Part shown: one piece after another, positions 1 to 8,663 of the stretch
How positions within the stretch are numbered: position 1 is the stretch's first letter
How the letters are laid out: each line of letters starts with the position of its first letter
From: Crocosphaera watsonii WH 8501
GTDB taxonomy: Bacteria > Cyanobacteriota > Cyanobacteriia > Cyanobacteriales > Microcystaceae
NCBI RefSeq assembly: GCF_000167195.1
Contig: NZ_AADV02000002.1
Coordinates: 212,004-276,003, forward strand
Direction: 5' to 3'
DNA length: 64,000 nucleotides
Notes under the pieces: generated by a model
Databases searched by the model: none
What the model saw: only the letters and a program-made list of their open reading frames with translations
Told to the model about the DNA's origin: nothing
Made by a program: the position numbers and the translations under genes

Positions 1-41
1 GACTGACTTTATTTTACCATATTCACGGCATTTAAAAATGA

Positions 42-122
42 GCAGCGACCCCGCGCCGTCTTAGGGCGCAAGGGAATGCGCTGCGATGCCGAGTGGTTCT
101 ACATCACCTGTTTAAAAACAGG
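42..122. repeat. GC-rich nested hairpins downstream of ndhO
   Basis: This short GC-rich block sits in AT-rich surroundings. GCAGCG (42-47) pairs with CGCTGC (79-84), and inside it GCGCC (53-57) pairs with GGCGC (65-69). A second small hairpin is formed by CCTGTT and AACAGG around 107-122. No T-run follows on the ndhO strand, so it is not a standard terminator. It could be the end of an IS200/IS605-type element or a small palindromic repeat. The identity is not established. Confidence 0.35.
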
Positions 123-154
123 CGTTTTGAACATCCCGTGTGTTGTTATAAGGT

Positions 155-373
155 TTATTCTATAGGTTCGAGTTGATCGAGGCGTAACCAAACACTGGGA
201 GTGGGAACATAAAATCGAATCAGGGCGTATTCATCATTCATCTCCAGAATCTCCCCTTTGCTTTCAAAGATATAACTGGGAAAACGCTGATCACTGGCTT
301 TCGCTTCTACACTATTTTCAAGTTTTTCTTTGATGACACGCACTAATGCGCCTTTTTTCAGTTTAGCTGGCAT
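155..373 (-). CDS. ndhO: NAD(P)H-quinone oxidoreductase subunit O
   Basis: Small peripheral subunit specific to the cyanobacterial and plastid NDH-1 complex, which works in thylakoid cyclic electron flow and respiration. The 72-residue product shows the family pattern throughout: a basic start (KLKKGALVRV), the block SDQRFPSYIFE near residue 30, and the C-terminal VWLRLDQLEPIE. An in-frame upstream start would add seven residues. The ATG at 373 is preferred because AGGA lies seven bases upstream and because family members begin at this Met-Pro/Ala-Lys-Leu. Length is normal and the gene looks intact. No partner ndh genes are adjacent. Confidence 0.93.
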   Translation of the reverse strand: MPAKLKKGALVRVIKEKLENSVEAKASDQRFPSYIFESKGEILEMNDEYALIRFYVPTPSVWLRLDQLEPIE

Positions 374-527
374 ATATGCTTCCTTTCCTCTCAATTTTTA
401 GTGCTTATTTTTTATAATACCAAGTTTTCTGCTAAATATTAATGCTCTTGGCTCTTTTTTAACTTAACACTAACCTGTTGATTTTTTTGGGACTGACCAG
501 TATACTTTCGCTTAATCATGTTATACA

Positions 528-564
528 GTCTAGAAGACTGTGTTACGATTCACATTTAAAAATG
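528..564 (+). repeat. dispersed repeat, copy 1 (GTCTAnAAGAC type)
   Basis: The core GTCTAGAAGACTGTGTT is followed by a conserved TTCACATnTAAAA tail. The same arrangement occurs at 50069-50106. It contains the dyad GTCT-AGA-AGAC. Here it lies just upstream of a glycosyltransferase gene. Function is unknown: it may be a regulatory box or a small repeat. Confidence 0.45.
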
Positions 565-576
565 CTATATTAGACC

Positions 577-1440
577 GTGGATAATGATTCTGTTAATATA
601 AACCGAAAAAACCACAAATTAATTATGATTAGTGTTATTACTCCTGTTTACAATGGAGAGTCTTTTATTGAGTCTTGTATTAAGATTGTGATTGAGCAAA
701 ATTGTGGTGATGTTGAACATATTATTGTTGATGGTGGTTCCCAAGATGGGACAGTTACTATTATCAAACAATATGCTGAAAAATATCCTCATATTCGCTG
801 GATTTCTGAAGCTGATCAAGGTCAATCTGATGCTATGAATAAAGGTCTTGACATGGCCAAAGGAAACATTATCAGTTTTTTGAATGTTGATGACTATTAT
901 GAACCATTAGTTCTTAACAAAATACAAAAATTTTTTAATAATTTACCCGAACCGAGTTTATTAGTAGGTAATTGTAATATTTGGGATAGTAAAGGAAATC
1001 TCAAAGGAGTCAATAAACCTTCAAAACTACATATCACAGATCTATTATTAGGATGGACTTTTGCTCAACCTCCTGTTAATCCCTCTGCTTATTTTTATCA
1101 TAAATCTCTTCATGAGAAAATTGGTTTCTATGATCTAGGCGAAAACTATGCAATGGATATTGATTTTTTATTGAGGGCTGTTCAAGCTGCTAAAGTTAAA
1201 TATATAGATGAAACTTGGGGAAACTTTAGATATTTGGAAGGAACAAAAAGTGTTGAAGATGCTAAAAGTGGTCAAGGACAAAAAAGTTATCAAAAACTTT
1301 TACAGAATTATCGCAAAAAATTACCATTTTTTTTACAACTGTATATGTTAGTTTTGGTGAGAGTGACATATTTTTACCGTCATCCTCAAGATATCATTCC
1401 TTCTTTCAGACAAAAAGTGCAATCGATTTTTTCTAATTAA
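577..1440 (+). CDS. family 2 glycosyltransferase
   Basis: Inverting GT-A glycosyltransferase that transfers a sugar from a nucleotide donor, probably for surface polysaccharide. Residues 17-30 (MISVITPVYNGE) are the classic GT2 opening. HIIVDGGSQDGT is the nucleotide-binding loop, and FLNVDDYYEP supplies the metal-binding Asp pair; MDIDFLLR downstream fits the acceptor region. The C-terminus is hydrophobic (PFFLQLYMLVLVRVTYFYRHP), which could associate with the membrane. The GTG at 577 gives 287 residues; the ATG at 625 gives a start exactly at MISVITPVYN and is equally plausible. Neither has a good ribosome binding site. It heads a cluster of three glycosyltransferases; acceptor and sugar are unknown. 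Confidence 0.85.
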   Translation: MDNDSVNINRKNHKLIMISVITPVYNGESFIESCIKIVIEQNCGDVEHIIVDGGSQDGTVTIIKQYAEKYPHIRWISEADQGQSDAMNKGLDMAKGNIISFLNVDDYYEPLVLNKIQKFFNNLPEPSLLVGNCNIWDSKGNLKGVNKPSKLHITDLLLGWTFAQPPVNPSAYFYHKSLHEKIGFYDLGENYAMDIDFLLRAVQAAKVKYIDETWGNFRYLEGTKSVEDAKSGQGQKSYQKLLQNYRKKLPFFLQLYMLVLVRVTYFYRHPQDIIPSFRQKVQSIFSN

Positions 1441-1509
1441 ATATATAAAATTACTAAGTAGGATACCAATAATGTTGCTAAACCTCGATATTTATTGCTA
1501 ATAATTAAG

Positions 1510-2670
1510 ATGAAATTACTAATAATTTTTCCATCAGAGATCCGAAGTGGTGCAGAAGAATATGCACTAACTATTGGTAAAGCGGGGATAAACCAAGGTT
1601 GGGAAGTCAATGCTGCTTTTCCACAAACAGAAAAAACCATCTCCTTAATTAAAGATTTTCAAGAGATAGGAGTTACATATCATCCTTTAGATATTGCTCC
1701 TGTAGACGGCAAAAGACTTAAACTATTTAGAGAGCATATTCCCCATTGTTATAGAACTTTCTCTTTGCTAGAAAAAGTCAAACCTGATGTGGTTCATCTT
1801 ACTGTTCCCTGGCCTTTTTGGTGTTTTGATACCTTAGTAACTTGTGCTGTATTAAATATTCCAACTGTGGTTGTCTTTCAATTATTCCCTGGTTACTACC
1901 ATTACAGTAAACTAAGATTAAAGGCTTATCAATGGGCATATAATAGAAAACAAAAATGGATTGCAATATCGAATAATAATCGACACTTTATCAGTGAGTC
2001 CTTTAAAATCCCTCAAGAAGAACTCAGCGTGATCTATAATGGAGCAAAACCTAGTTCTGAATTTCTCAATTACTCTCCAGAAGATACAGTAAATCTTCGT
2101 CATCAAGTTGGTCAAGAAATCGGAATTTGTCCTAATGATATCATCTTATTAACCGTAGGACGTTTACATTCCCAAAAAGGATACCAAGACTTAGTCGAAG
2201 TAATTTCACCTATTATTCAAGAATTCAGTCATGCTAAGTTTGTCTGGGTAGGAGAAGGAGACAAGTGAAAATATTTAGTTAAACAAATCAACAAGCAGAA
2301 CCTTAATAATCATGTTATTCTATTAGGTTATAGAACCGACGTTCCTCGCTTAATGAAAGCAGCAGATTTATTTGTTTTTCCTACCTATTTTGAAGGAGGA
2401 CAATCATTTGTAGTTAGTGAAGCCATGGCATATAATTTACCTATTATTACCTCGGATGCTAGTGGTATTCCGGAAATTATTGACAATAAAGTTCATGGCT
2501 TACTCTTTTCTAAGGGAGATAAAGAGCAACTAAAACAAGCCATTTTTTGGGCATTAAAAAAACCACAAGCAATGCAAGAAATGTCCAAAAATGCCGCAAT
2601 GAGATTACAAGATTTTTCTGAAGAAAAAATGACAGAAGAAACTCTTAAAATTATAGAAAATATAACCTAA
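1510..2670 (+). pseudogene. family 4 glycosyltransferase, in-frame stop
   Basis: GT-B fold retaining glycosyltransferase (GT4-like). The N-terminal half ends in the family block LLTVGRLHSQKGYQDLVE...FVWVGEGDK. It is cut by TGA at 2266-2268, and the same frame resumes at once with KYLVKQINKQ, VILLGYRTDVPRLMKAADLF and the donor-binding block ...EGGQSFVVSEAMAYNLPIITS. Both halves are therefore one gene of about 386 codons with a nonsense change in the middle. The stop falls where family members usually carry a charged residue after GEGD. A TTG five codons earlier (1495) is an alternative start; ATG 1510 (MKLLIIFPSE) fits the family better. It could also be a sequencing error. Confidence 0.85.
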
Positions 2671-2690
2671 TAGCCCTAATTAAGAAAATC

Positions 2691-3563
2691 ATGAAAAAGA
2701 TCAATATCATTACTGTAGATAACAATGGTGGTTTAACAAGTGATGCCAAAATACTGAAAAAAATTTTACAAGAATCAGGTTTTAAGGTTTCTGTTTTTGA
2801 AGTAGGAAAACCTACTATTGGTCATAAGTTACACCGAATCTATACCTACGGGGAACTTTTTTTTAGTGAGAAAATTACTAAGACTCCTCCCTATGACATT
2901 AACCTATTTTTGCAGGATATTATTCCTGCTTGGTTTTCCTATGCTAAGATTAACTGTCTAATTCCGAATCAAGAATGGTTTAGAGATGGTTGTTTGCAAT
3001 TTCTACCCAAATTAGATTATATTCTTTGTAAAACAAAATATGCTCAATCTATCTTTAAAAAACTAGGATGTCAAACGGAATTTATCAGTTTTAGCAGTTT
3101 TGATTGTTGGGATCAACATCAAGAAAAAAATTATAATCAGTTTTTTCATTTAGCAGGAAGTAGTTCAATTCAAAAAGGAACAAAAACCATTGTTACTCTC
3201 TGGAATCGTCACCCTGAATGGCCTACCCTGATCCTCAGACAAAACAAAAAATCTTTTCATGTTTCTGCCCCTAATATACAATATATTCATGATTTTTTAG
3301 ACGATGAAACTCTCAAAAAATATCAAAATACATTAGGTATTCATTTATGTCCTTCAGAAGCAGAAGGGTTTGGTCATTATATTCTAGAAGCTATGAGTAC
3401 CAAAGCTTTAACTCTAACCACAAATGCACCTCCTATGAATGAATTAATTACCCCAGAAAGGGGTTTATTAGTGAATTATCACAACACAAAACCCCAAAGA
3501 TTAGGAACTAATTATTATGTTGATCCCCAAAACTTAGAGGAGAAAATAGAAGAAGTTTTGTAA
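2691..3563 (+). CDS. glycosyltransferase (GT4-like)
   Basis: The ATG at 2691 gives 290 residues. The C-terminal half carries HLCPSEAEGFGHYILEAMS, the donor-sugar and nucleotide-binding motif of GT-B enzymes, followed by a TTNAPPMNELI block. The N-terminal domain is divergent. The stop comes in the middle of what looks like the final helix. If one T is dropped from the TTTT run at about 3557-3560, the frame continues as CNCSPQQKSLIEKHY up to a stop at 3652-3654. A recent one-base insertion may therefore have shortened the protein by about 30 residues. It sits 20 bp after the GT4 gene in the same direction, so the three genes may be one transcription unit. Confidence 0.75.
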   Translation: MKKINIITVDNNGGLTSDAKILKKILQESGFKVSVFEVGKPTIGHKLHRIYTYGELFFSEKITKTPPYDINLFLQDIIPAWFSYAKINCLIPNQEWFRDGCLQFLPKLDYILCKTKYAQSIFKKLGCQTEFISFSSFDCWDQHQEKNYNQFFHLAGSSSIQKGTKTIVTLWNRHPEWPTLILRQNKKSFHVSAPNIQYIHDFLDDETLKKYQNTLGIHLCPSEAEGFGHYILEAMSTKALTLTTNAPPMNELITPERGLLVNYHNTKPQRLGTNYYVDPQNLEEKIEEVL

Positions 3564-3865
3564 CTGCTCACCGCAACAAAAAAGTCTTATTGAAAAGCAC
3601 TACAAACAACATCAGTTGAGTCAACAAAAATATAAGCCCTGTGATTTAGCGTAAAATTTAAGCTAATTTATTACGGCTATTTAAATGACTAACATTCCCA
3701 GAATCAAGTCTTTTAAAAACCTCAAATAAAAACAACAATATGAGAAAAAAAAAGAATAGTAAGATAGTTTTTTATTAGCGGAGATTATCCGCTAACCCTG
3801 TGTATTTTTGTGCAGAGAGATAGGGGGATCAAGAAAAATCTATCCCCCATCGGCTCCGGAGCCTT
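3564..3865. other. intergenic region between GT cluster and IS66 remnant
   Basis: There is no convincing gene here. It holds the out-of-frame tail of the preceding glycosyltransferase (to about 3654), A/T-rich DNA, an 8-bp-stem hairpin (3775-3795), a second hairpin of GGGGGA/TCCCCC near 3825-3850, and the palindrome GGCTCCGGAGCC (3852-3863) followed by TTTT. The last hairpins sit at the tail of the IS66-type transposase remnant and may belong to that element's end. Confidence 0.4.
3775..3795. repeat. hairpin TTAGCGGA-GATTA-TCCGCTAA
   Basis: Perfect 8-bp stem with a 5-base loop. It resembles the hairpin at 19349-19370 (TTCGCGGA-AAGTA-TCCGCGAA), and both follow AGATAG plus a T-rich stretch. 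At the second site it lies at the putative right end of an ISAzo13-like element, so this may be a relic IS end. Confidence 0.4.
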
Positions 3866-4845
3866 TTACATCTCTAATCCTGGGGGACTCCGACCAGCTA
3901 ATGACAATAATTTGCATAATTGGACAATGGAATTTTGCCCCTGTAATCTCATGGTCTCTAAAAAACTGAACATTTGGGTGACTAACTCTGCACCCCAGTC
4001 GCTTCTTACTCCCCCACTTACTTTGCGGTGAATGACAATGGGACGTAAAGCTCTCTCAGCATCATTATTATCTGGTTTGACTTCAGGATAAGTTAGAAAG
4101 GTGAACCACTCTTCCCAATGACGTTTGAGACGGTTAATCAATCTTTGTGCATCATAAGGCCATCCTTTTTTGGGAGTTGCTTTAAAAATCTTTTGCAGTG
4201 AGTTCTCGACTTCTGTTCTTTTGGAGCCTAAGTCTTCAAGGGTTAAATTTCGAGCATGATAATGACGATAATGGATACGGGCGGTTGCTAAAACTTGCTG
4301 TACATCGGCAGCAAATTCTCGATTCGCTTGAAAACGACTGGTTTTAAGGGACTCTAACTCTCGTTCTAAATGTGCCAGACATTTCTGTTTGGCCATCGCA
4401 CTTTGTCTAAAGTAGGCACTATAGCAGTCACTGGTGAGGATGCCCTTAAAATCTGCTCCTAACAATTTCTCGACTTCTGCGGAGCTTCTAGTGGGAGCCA
4501 ACATCAACACACAGACCTCATTTGATGTGGCTACCCAAACCCAATACTTGATGCCATCGATGCAATAACTGGTTTCGTCAACACATCGGATTCCTGGCTG
4601 CTGGATGTACTTTAACCACTGTTGGGTCAAGGGTTCTAAACTTTCTTGAAACCATTTGTGCATTTTGGCAAGGCTCCCTTGAGAAATGGGAATGCCAAAG
4701 ACATACTCTATAAAATGTTCCTGTTTACGCCATGTAAGATTACCCCCATAGCCAAGCCAGCCCACGATGCTACTTAATCGCGCCCCATAACTGAATCCTT
4801 CTTTAACTCCCAATGGAACAGGACTGTAATCTGACCATCCACAAC
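3866..4845 (-). pseudogene. IS66-family transposase, 5'-truncated
   Basis: DDE transposase of the IS66 (TnpC) type. The readable frame covers about 325 residues, including CVDETSYCIDGIKYWVWVA (first catalytic Asp region), LTSDCYSAYF (second Asp), KCLAHLERELE and the C-terminal NDAERALRPIVIHRK block with the catalytic Glu. The frame is open upstream of the apparent start, reads WSDYSPVPLGVKEG, and runs straight into the end of IS630 copy 1 at 4848. The N-terminal domain is therefore missing and the gene is dead. No tnpA/tnpB accessory genes are present. Confidence 0.85.
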
Positions 4846-4909
4846 TAGTGCAGCTTGGCGAAAGTAATCCACCAGATTTTTACAGAAACTTTCGTGACTA
4901 GCCACGACA

Positions 4910-5491
4910 ATGTGTTTCAATGAAACTAACGGAAGAATCTCGAAGTTGATGTCCATGATAAAAGCATTGCCAATTAACCTCTCCAACCTACAGAAAACAG
5001 TACTCCAACAAATAGTGAGAGGGACAACAAACCCCTATCGCCTTGTTAGACGAGCCAAGCTAATCTTAGCCGCAGCATCAGGAGAGAGCAATAGTTCGAT
5101 TAGTCGAAGATTAGAATTAGACCGAGTACAAGTGCGTCAGTGGCGATCGCGATGGTTTGAGGAGAGAGAAAAACTGAGTGCCGCCGAAGAACAACAGGTA
5201 ACGGAGAAAGCATTAATGGTCTTGATCAAAGGAATTTTAAGCGATCGCCCAAGACCTGGAACAACAAAATCCTTTACGGTCGAACAAGTAGTCCAGATTG
5301 TAGCGATCGCTTGTGAAGAATGTGAAAAATCAGACAGACCAGTGAGCCATTGGACACCTTCAGAGTTGGCGGATGAAGCCATAAAAAGAGGAATTGTCGA
5401 AAAGATTTCCCCCCGTAGTGTGGGGCGTTTTTTAAAAAGAAGCGACATTACAACCACATCTCGTTCGTTACTGGTTAAATGCCAAAATTGA
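4910..5491 (+). CDS. IS630-family transposase orfA (DNA-binding part)
   Basis: 193 residues holding the N-terminal helix-turn-helix region of an IS630-type transposase. SNSSISRRLELDRVQVRQWRSRW is the first HTH, and a second winged HTH covers WTPSELADEAIKRGIVEKISPRSVGRFLK. After FLK the frame leaves the conserved path; the other frame continues as EATLQPHLVRYWLNAKIDDP, which is the normal family continuation. The full transposase therefore needs a +1 shift at TTTTTTAAAAAG (around 5430-5441), or else the element is defective. All three copies share the arrangement. Confidence 0.85.
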   Translation: MCFNETNGRISKLMSMIKALPINLSNLQKTVLQQIVRGTTNPYRLVRRAKLILAAASGESNSSISRRLELDRVQVRQWRSRWFEEREKLSAAEEQQVTEKALMVLIKGILSDRPRPGTTKSFTVEQVVQIVAIACEECEKSDRPVSHWTPSELADEAIKRGIVEKISPRSVGRFLKRSDITTTSRSLLVKCQN

Positions 5492-5555
5492 TGATCCCTT
5501 AAAATTTAAAAAGCAAGTCAAATATATCTGTGAACTTCATCAAGAAGCTAAAACT

Positions 5556-6197
5556 TTGTTAGAACAAGGAATTCATTTAATTAGTACAGATAAAATGACA
5601 GGGATTCAAGCTCTTGAGAGATTATTTCCGAACAAAAGAATCAAGCCTAAACAAGTAGAAAAAATCGAATTTGAATATGAAAGACACGGAACTTTAAGCT
5701 TGATTGCGAACTGGGATGTGGCAAGAGGAAAAGTTGTTAGTCCCTCTATTGGACCGACAAGAACAGAACAAGATTTTTCTGAACATATCCAGAGAACGAT
5801 TAAGATTGATGAAAAAGCAGAATGGATTTTTATTGTAGATAAACTCAACACTCATAAATCGGAAAGCTTAGTCAAATTAGTAGCAGAAAGCTGTGGAATT
5901 ACTATTGATTTGGGGAGAAAAGGAAAGGAGGGGATTTTGCAATCTATGGACAGCAGAGCAGATTTTTTATCAGATGAATCTCATCGAATTCGCTTTGTTT
6001 ATATTCCCAAACATACATCGTGGCTTAATCAAATTGAGTGTTGGTTTTCGATCTTAGTCCGGCGTTTACTCAAAAGAATTACTGTCCGTTCAACTGAAGA
6101 ACTATCCCAAAAAATTCTCAATTTTATTGATTACTTTAATCAACATTTTGCTAAGCCGTTCGTTTGGAAATTTAAGGGCTTTAAAGATCATAAGTAA
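5556..6197 (+). CDS. IS630-family transposase orfB (DDE domain)
   Basis: Catalytic part of the transposase in the frame +1 to orfA. LISTDKMTGIQALER carries the first catalytic Asp, WIFIVDKLNTHKS the second, and TSWLNQIECWFSILVRRLL the Glu region. The conserved frame begins well before this Met, at the shift site in orfA, so a standalone protein from here lacks part of the fold. Compared with copies 2 and 3, which read STDEMTG, this copy has Lys in place of Glu next to the first Asp. No internal stop is seen, so this is the cleanest of the three copies. Confidence 0.85.
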   Translation: MLEQGIHLISTDKMTGIQALERLFPNKRIKPKQVEKIEFEYERHGTLSLIANWDVARGKVVSPSIGPTRTEQDFSEHIQRTIKIDEKAEWIFIVDKLNTHKSESLVKLVAESCGITIDLGRKGKEGILQSMDSRADFLSDESHRIRFVYIPKHTSWLNQIECWFSILVRRLLKRITVRSTEELSQKILNFIDYFNQHFAKPFVWKFKGFKDHK

Positions 6198-6211
6198 CTG
6201 GTGGATTATTT

Positions 6212-6454
6212 TTGCTAAGCTGCACTAGTCGTGCATTAGGAGAGGAAGGTCCACCTCAACCTCCTCAACCCACAACTCGTGCAGTAGGAGAAGAAGAACC
6301 TCAATTTACTACCTACGCATTGGGAGAGGAAGAACCCTCTACTCGTGCAGCGGGAGAAGAAAGTCAACCCACAACTCGTGCAGTAGGGGAAGAACAACCT
6401 GAATTTACTACTTTAGCCATAGGAGAAGAAAGTTCTCCCTTTGGACGGTATTAA
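6212..6454 (+). CDS. graspetide precursor, core region, 5'-truncated
   Basis: The chromosomal part begins after the IS end at about 6226. It encodes six repeated units: TSRALGEE, TTRAVGEE, TTYALGEE, STRAAGEE, TTRAVGEE and TTLAIGEE, separated by short Pro/Gln/Phe-rich spacers and ending SSPFGRY. Five of the six match TTxxxxEE loosely or exactly, the core motif of plesiocin-type (group 2) graspetides, in which an ATP-grasp enzyme joins Thr hydroxyls to Glu carboxylates as ester rings. The leader peptide is missing: IS630 copy 1 inserted in or just before the first core. The only start is a TTG inside the IS. Its stop overlaps the ligase start (TAATG). Probably non-functional now. Confidence 0.8.
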   Translation: MLSCTSRALGEEGPPQPPQPTTRAVGEEEPQFTTYALGEEEPSTRAAGEESQPTTRAVGEEQPEFTTLAIGEESSPFGRY

Positions 6455-7362
6455 TGGTTGATTTAGATCCCAGCAAAACCTTGGTGATAGCAGGTGGCCA
6501 CTCAGATCCTAATTTGGGTCAATTGGTGGCCACTGCTCAACAAGCTGGTATTGTGGTGCAAGACCTTCGCCACGGTGTCAAAGATAGTCCTCCCCTATCT
6601 TGGCAAGTTAATCAAGGTTCTCTCAAGGTCAATAATCAAGAAATCAAGCCTTATGGTGCGTTCATTCGTTATGATGTTTTTGCCGGGATGGAGGACTCTC
6701 GGCCAGAGGTAGCAAAACGGGCCATGGGTTGGTATCAAACCCTGCAAGGATGGTTATTATCTGACCCGAAGATTAGACTATTTAATCGTCATCAATCTCC
6801 CATGGGTGGCAATAAAGGTGCTACTTTGGTACTGGCACAACAATGCGGTTTAGAGATTCCTCAAACCATGATTACCAACGAAGAAGCATCTTTACGGCAA
6901 TATACTCCAGGAACAGCGATCGCTAAACCGGTGGCCGGTGGGGATTATTGTTATGGGTTAGAAGAACTTTTAAACGGGGTTGAGTTTCGTTCAGGTTGTG
7001 CTGCTAATCTTGCTATTGTCCAAAATAGACTGGTATCTCCAGAAATTAGGATTTATATTGTGGGTAATCAAGCATTGGCTTTTGAAATGCGCAGTAATTC
7101 CCTTGATTATCGAGTTAAACAAGATGCAGAGGTGATCTTTTTAGGGGAGGTTCCCTCAGAGGTGGAATCATTACGGGTTCTCACGGCTAAACTGAATATG
7201 GATTTTGGGGCCGCTGATTTTAAGAGTGATCCACAAACAGGAAAATTGGTTTTCCTCGAACTGAATACCTCTCCCATGTTTGCTCGTTTTAATCAAGTGT
7301 CTCAAGGTGCATTATGTACGGCAATGTTAAAGACACTATTGTCAATCGAAGGTAATGATTGA
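6454..7362 (+). CDS. ATP-grasp macrocyclase of graspetide cluster (MvdC/MvdD-like)
   Basis: A 302-residue ATP-grasp ligase. Directly visible are an N-terminal Rossmann-like start (KTLVIAGGHSDPNLGQLV), a central AIAKPVAGGDYCYGLEEL segment with the ATP-binding Lys, and the C-terminal FGAADFKSDPQTGKLVFLELN with the metal-binding Glu and Asn. Its start overlaps the stop of the multi-core precursor by one base. That position and the precursor motif point to ester-forming cyclisation of Thr with Glu side chains. It is the right size for graspetide ligases and appears intact. It could be some other RimK-like ligase, but the adjacency to repeated TTxxxxEE makes this unlikely. Confidence 0.82.
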   Translation: MVDLDPSKTLVIAGGHSDPNLGQLVATAQQAGIVVQDLRHGVKDSPPLSWQVNQGSLKVNNQEIKPYGAFIRYDVFAGMEDSRPEVAKRAMGWYQTLQGWLLSDPKIRLFNRHQSPMGGNKGATLVLAQQCGLEIPQTMITNEEASLRQYTPGTAIAKPVAGGDYCYGLEELLNGVEFRSGCAANLAIVQNRLVSPEIRIYIVGNQALAFEMRSNSLDYRVKQDAEVIFLGEVPSEVESLRVLTAKLNMDFGAADFKSDPQTGKLVFLELNTSPMFARFNQVSQGALCTAMLKTLLSIEGND

Positions 7363-7861
7363 TTTAAGGAAAGCAGTCTATTACGAATATATTGATGATG
7401 GTGTGGTTGAAATTTTCGACAAATATAAATGGGGACTGAGACGGTTAGGGGTTAACTTTTCTCAAGAATTATTAGAAACTATCGTCTATTGTTCCCGAAA
7501 TTTAGAGAATACGTTAATGGCATTTTGTTCTTGGGTTTTATGGTTAAAAAGTCGAGGAGAAAAACCCAATTCTGATATTTTATCGGAAACATTAATCAAC
7601 GCCTTAAAATCTGAGATTGGTTGGATACCTTACGATTATCAAAAGGACTTTTTACAGCAAAATCTAGACATTTTAGAAAGTCCTCAAGTTTCTTTATGGA
7701 AAACAGCAGAGAAAGAGTTAGGAGCAAGTTTAAGAAACCGAGTTATTGCTGATATCTCTGAAGAAGGTGAGCTTATTTTTAAAGTAAATGTTTTATTAAC
7801 AGATGACGAAAGGGAAAAAATTGAACGGTTTAAAATTTATATTGACCAATTATTTTTATAG
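7355..7861 (+). CDS. unknown protein linked to graspetide ligase
   Basis: 168 residues. The ATG overlaps the end of the ATP-grasp gene by eight bases, so the two are translationally coupled. I do not recognise a family. The protein is predicted soluble, acidic and mostly helical (SQELLETIVYCSRNLENTLMAF, then an amphipathic C-terminal helix TDDEREKIERFKIYIDQLF). No signal peptide, Cys pair or catalytic motif is evident. The position suggests a role in graspetide maturation, transport or immunity, but nothing in the sequence proves it. Confidence 0.65.
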   Translation: MIDLRKAVYYEYIDDGVVEIFDKYKWGLRRLGVNFSQELLETIVYCSRNLENTLMAFCSWVLWLKSRGEKPNSDILSETLINALKSEIGWIPYDYQKDFLQQNLDILESPQVSLWKTAEKELGASLRNRVIADISEEGELIFKVNVLLTDDEREKIERFKIYIDQLFL

Positions 7862-8021
7862 GTTCTATCCTTAAATAGGTAAATGAATGGTCCTAATAGC
7901 CCTAATTGTAATTATTATCTTTCTCCCAATAATATAACATTTTCATTTTAGTTGCGTAACATTAAATTTTAGTCAATACAAATTGCTATAAAATAAAACA
8001 TAGTCCTAGAAACTATCAATA

Positions 8022-8663
8022 ATGATTACCATTGCATTACCCAAAGGGGCATTATTATCAGATTCCATTGAACTATTTAAAGGCATTGGCTTAGATTTTA
8101 GTGCCTTTTTAGACTCCAAAAACCGTCAATTACAAATAACAGATCCTACAAATACCGCCCAAGGACTCTTAGTTAGAGCCACCGATGTACCTGTTTACGT
8201 GGAATACGGACAAGCACAACTAGGCATAGTAGGCTACGATTTGCTACTAGAAAAAAGCCCAGAAGTTGCCCATCTAGGGGACTTAAACTTTGGCGGTTGC
8301 CGGATGTCCGTAGCTGTTCCCAAAACCAGTCCCTACCAAAACCCCAGAGAATTACCCCCCAATAGCAAGATTGCCTCAAAATTTGTAAACTGTGCTAAAA
8401 CTTATTTTCAACAGCTAGACCTACCGGTAGAGATAATACCCCTTTATGGTTCGGTTGAACTCGGTCCAATTACTGGAATGTCAGAGGCGATCGTTGACTT
8501 AGTTTCCACAGGGCGTACCCTCAAAGAGAATGGACTGGTGGAGGTGGATACCCTATTCCAAAGTACGGCTCGCCTCATTGCCCATCCCCTTAGTTATCGG
8601 TTAAATTTAGATCATCTTAATGATTTGAGCGAACAAATCAAAAATTCTGTGTCAAAATCATAA
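8022..8663 (+). CDS. hisG: ATP phosphoribosyltransferase, short form
   Basis: First enzyme of histidine synthesis, condensing ATP and PRPP. At 213 residues this is the short HisG(S) form, which lacks the C-terminal regulatory domain and normally needs HisZ as partner; hisZ is not in the window. Motifs: [19 protein letters not shown] at the start, the substrate-loop region [11 protein letters not shown], and [18 protein letters not shown], the PRPP-binding segment. Length is normal for the family and the ATG at 8022 is the only sensible start. It stands alone, with clpC 170 bp downstream. Confidence 0.95.
   Translation: MITIALPKGALLSDSIELFKGIGLDFSAFLDSKNRQLQITDPTNTAQGLLVRATDVPVYVEYGQAQLGIVGYDLLLEKSPEVAHLGDLNFGGCRMSVAVPKTSPYQNPRELPPNSKIASKFVNCAKTYFQQLDLPVEIIPLYGSVELGPITGMSEAIVDLVSTGRTLKENGLVEVDTLFQSTARLIAHPLSYRLNLDHLNDLSEQIKNSVSKS

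Larger units (their letters stand above)
4848..6225 (+). mobile_element. IS630-family element, copy 1 (1378 bp)
   Basis: Ends are defined by inverted repeats starting GTGCAGCTTGGCG on the left and, reversed, GTGCAGCTTAGCA on the right, each followed within about 20 bp by AATCCACCA. TA flanks both sides (4846-4847 and 6226-6227), as expected for IS630/Tc1-type target duplication. Two further copies of exactly 1378 bp lie at 35341-36718 and 57023-58400. It carries orfA and orfB in different frames. The left flank is an IS66 remnant and the right flank is the core region of a graspetide precursor, so these are not two halves of one gene. Confidence 0.93.

Noticed and set aside
2266..2268. TGA as selenocysteine in the GT4 gene
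   Set aside because: No SECIS-like hairpin or selenocysteine machinery is visible, and glycosyltransferases have no catalytic Cys or Sec at this place. A nonsense change is simpler.
3810..4031. Plus-strand open frame over the IS66 remnant
   Set aside because: Antisense to the conserved C-terminal part of the IS66 transposase; no start signal and no motif.
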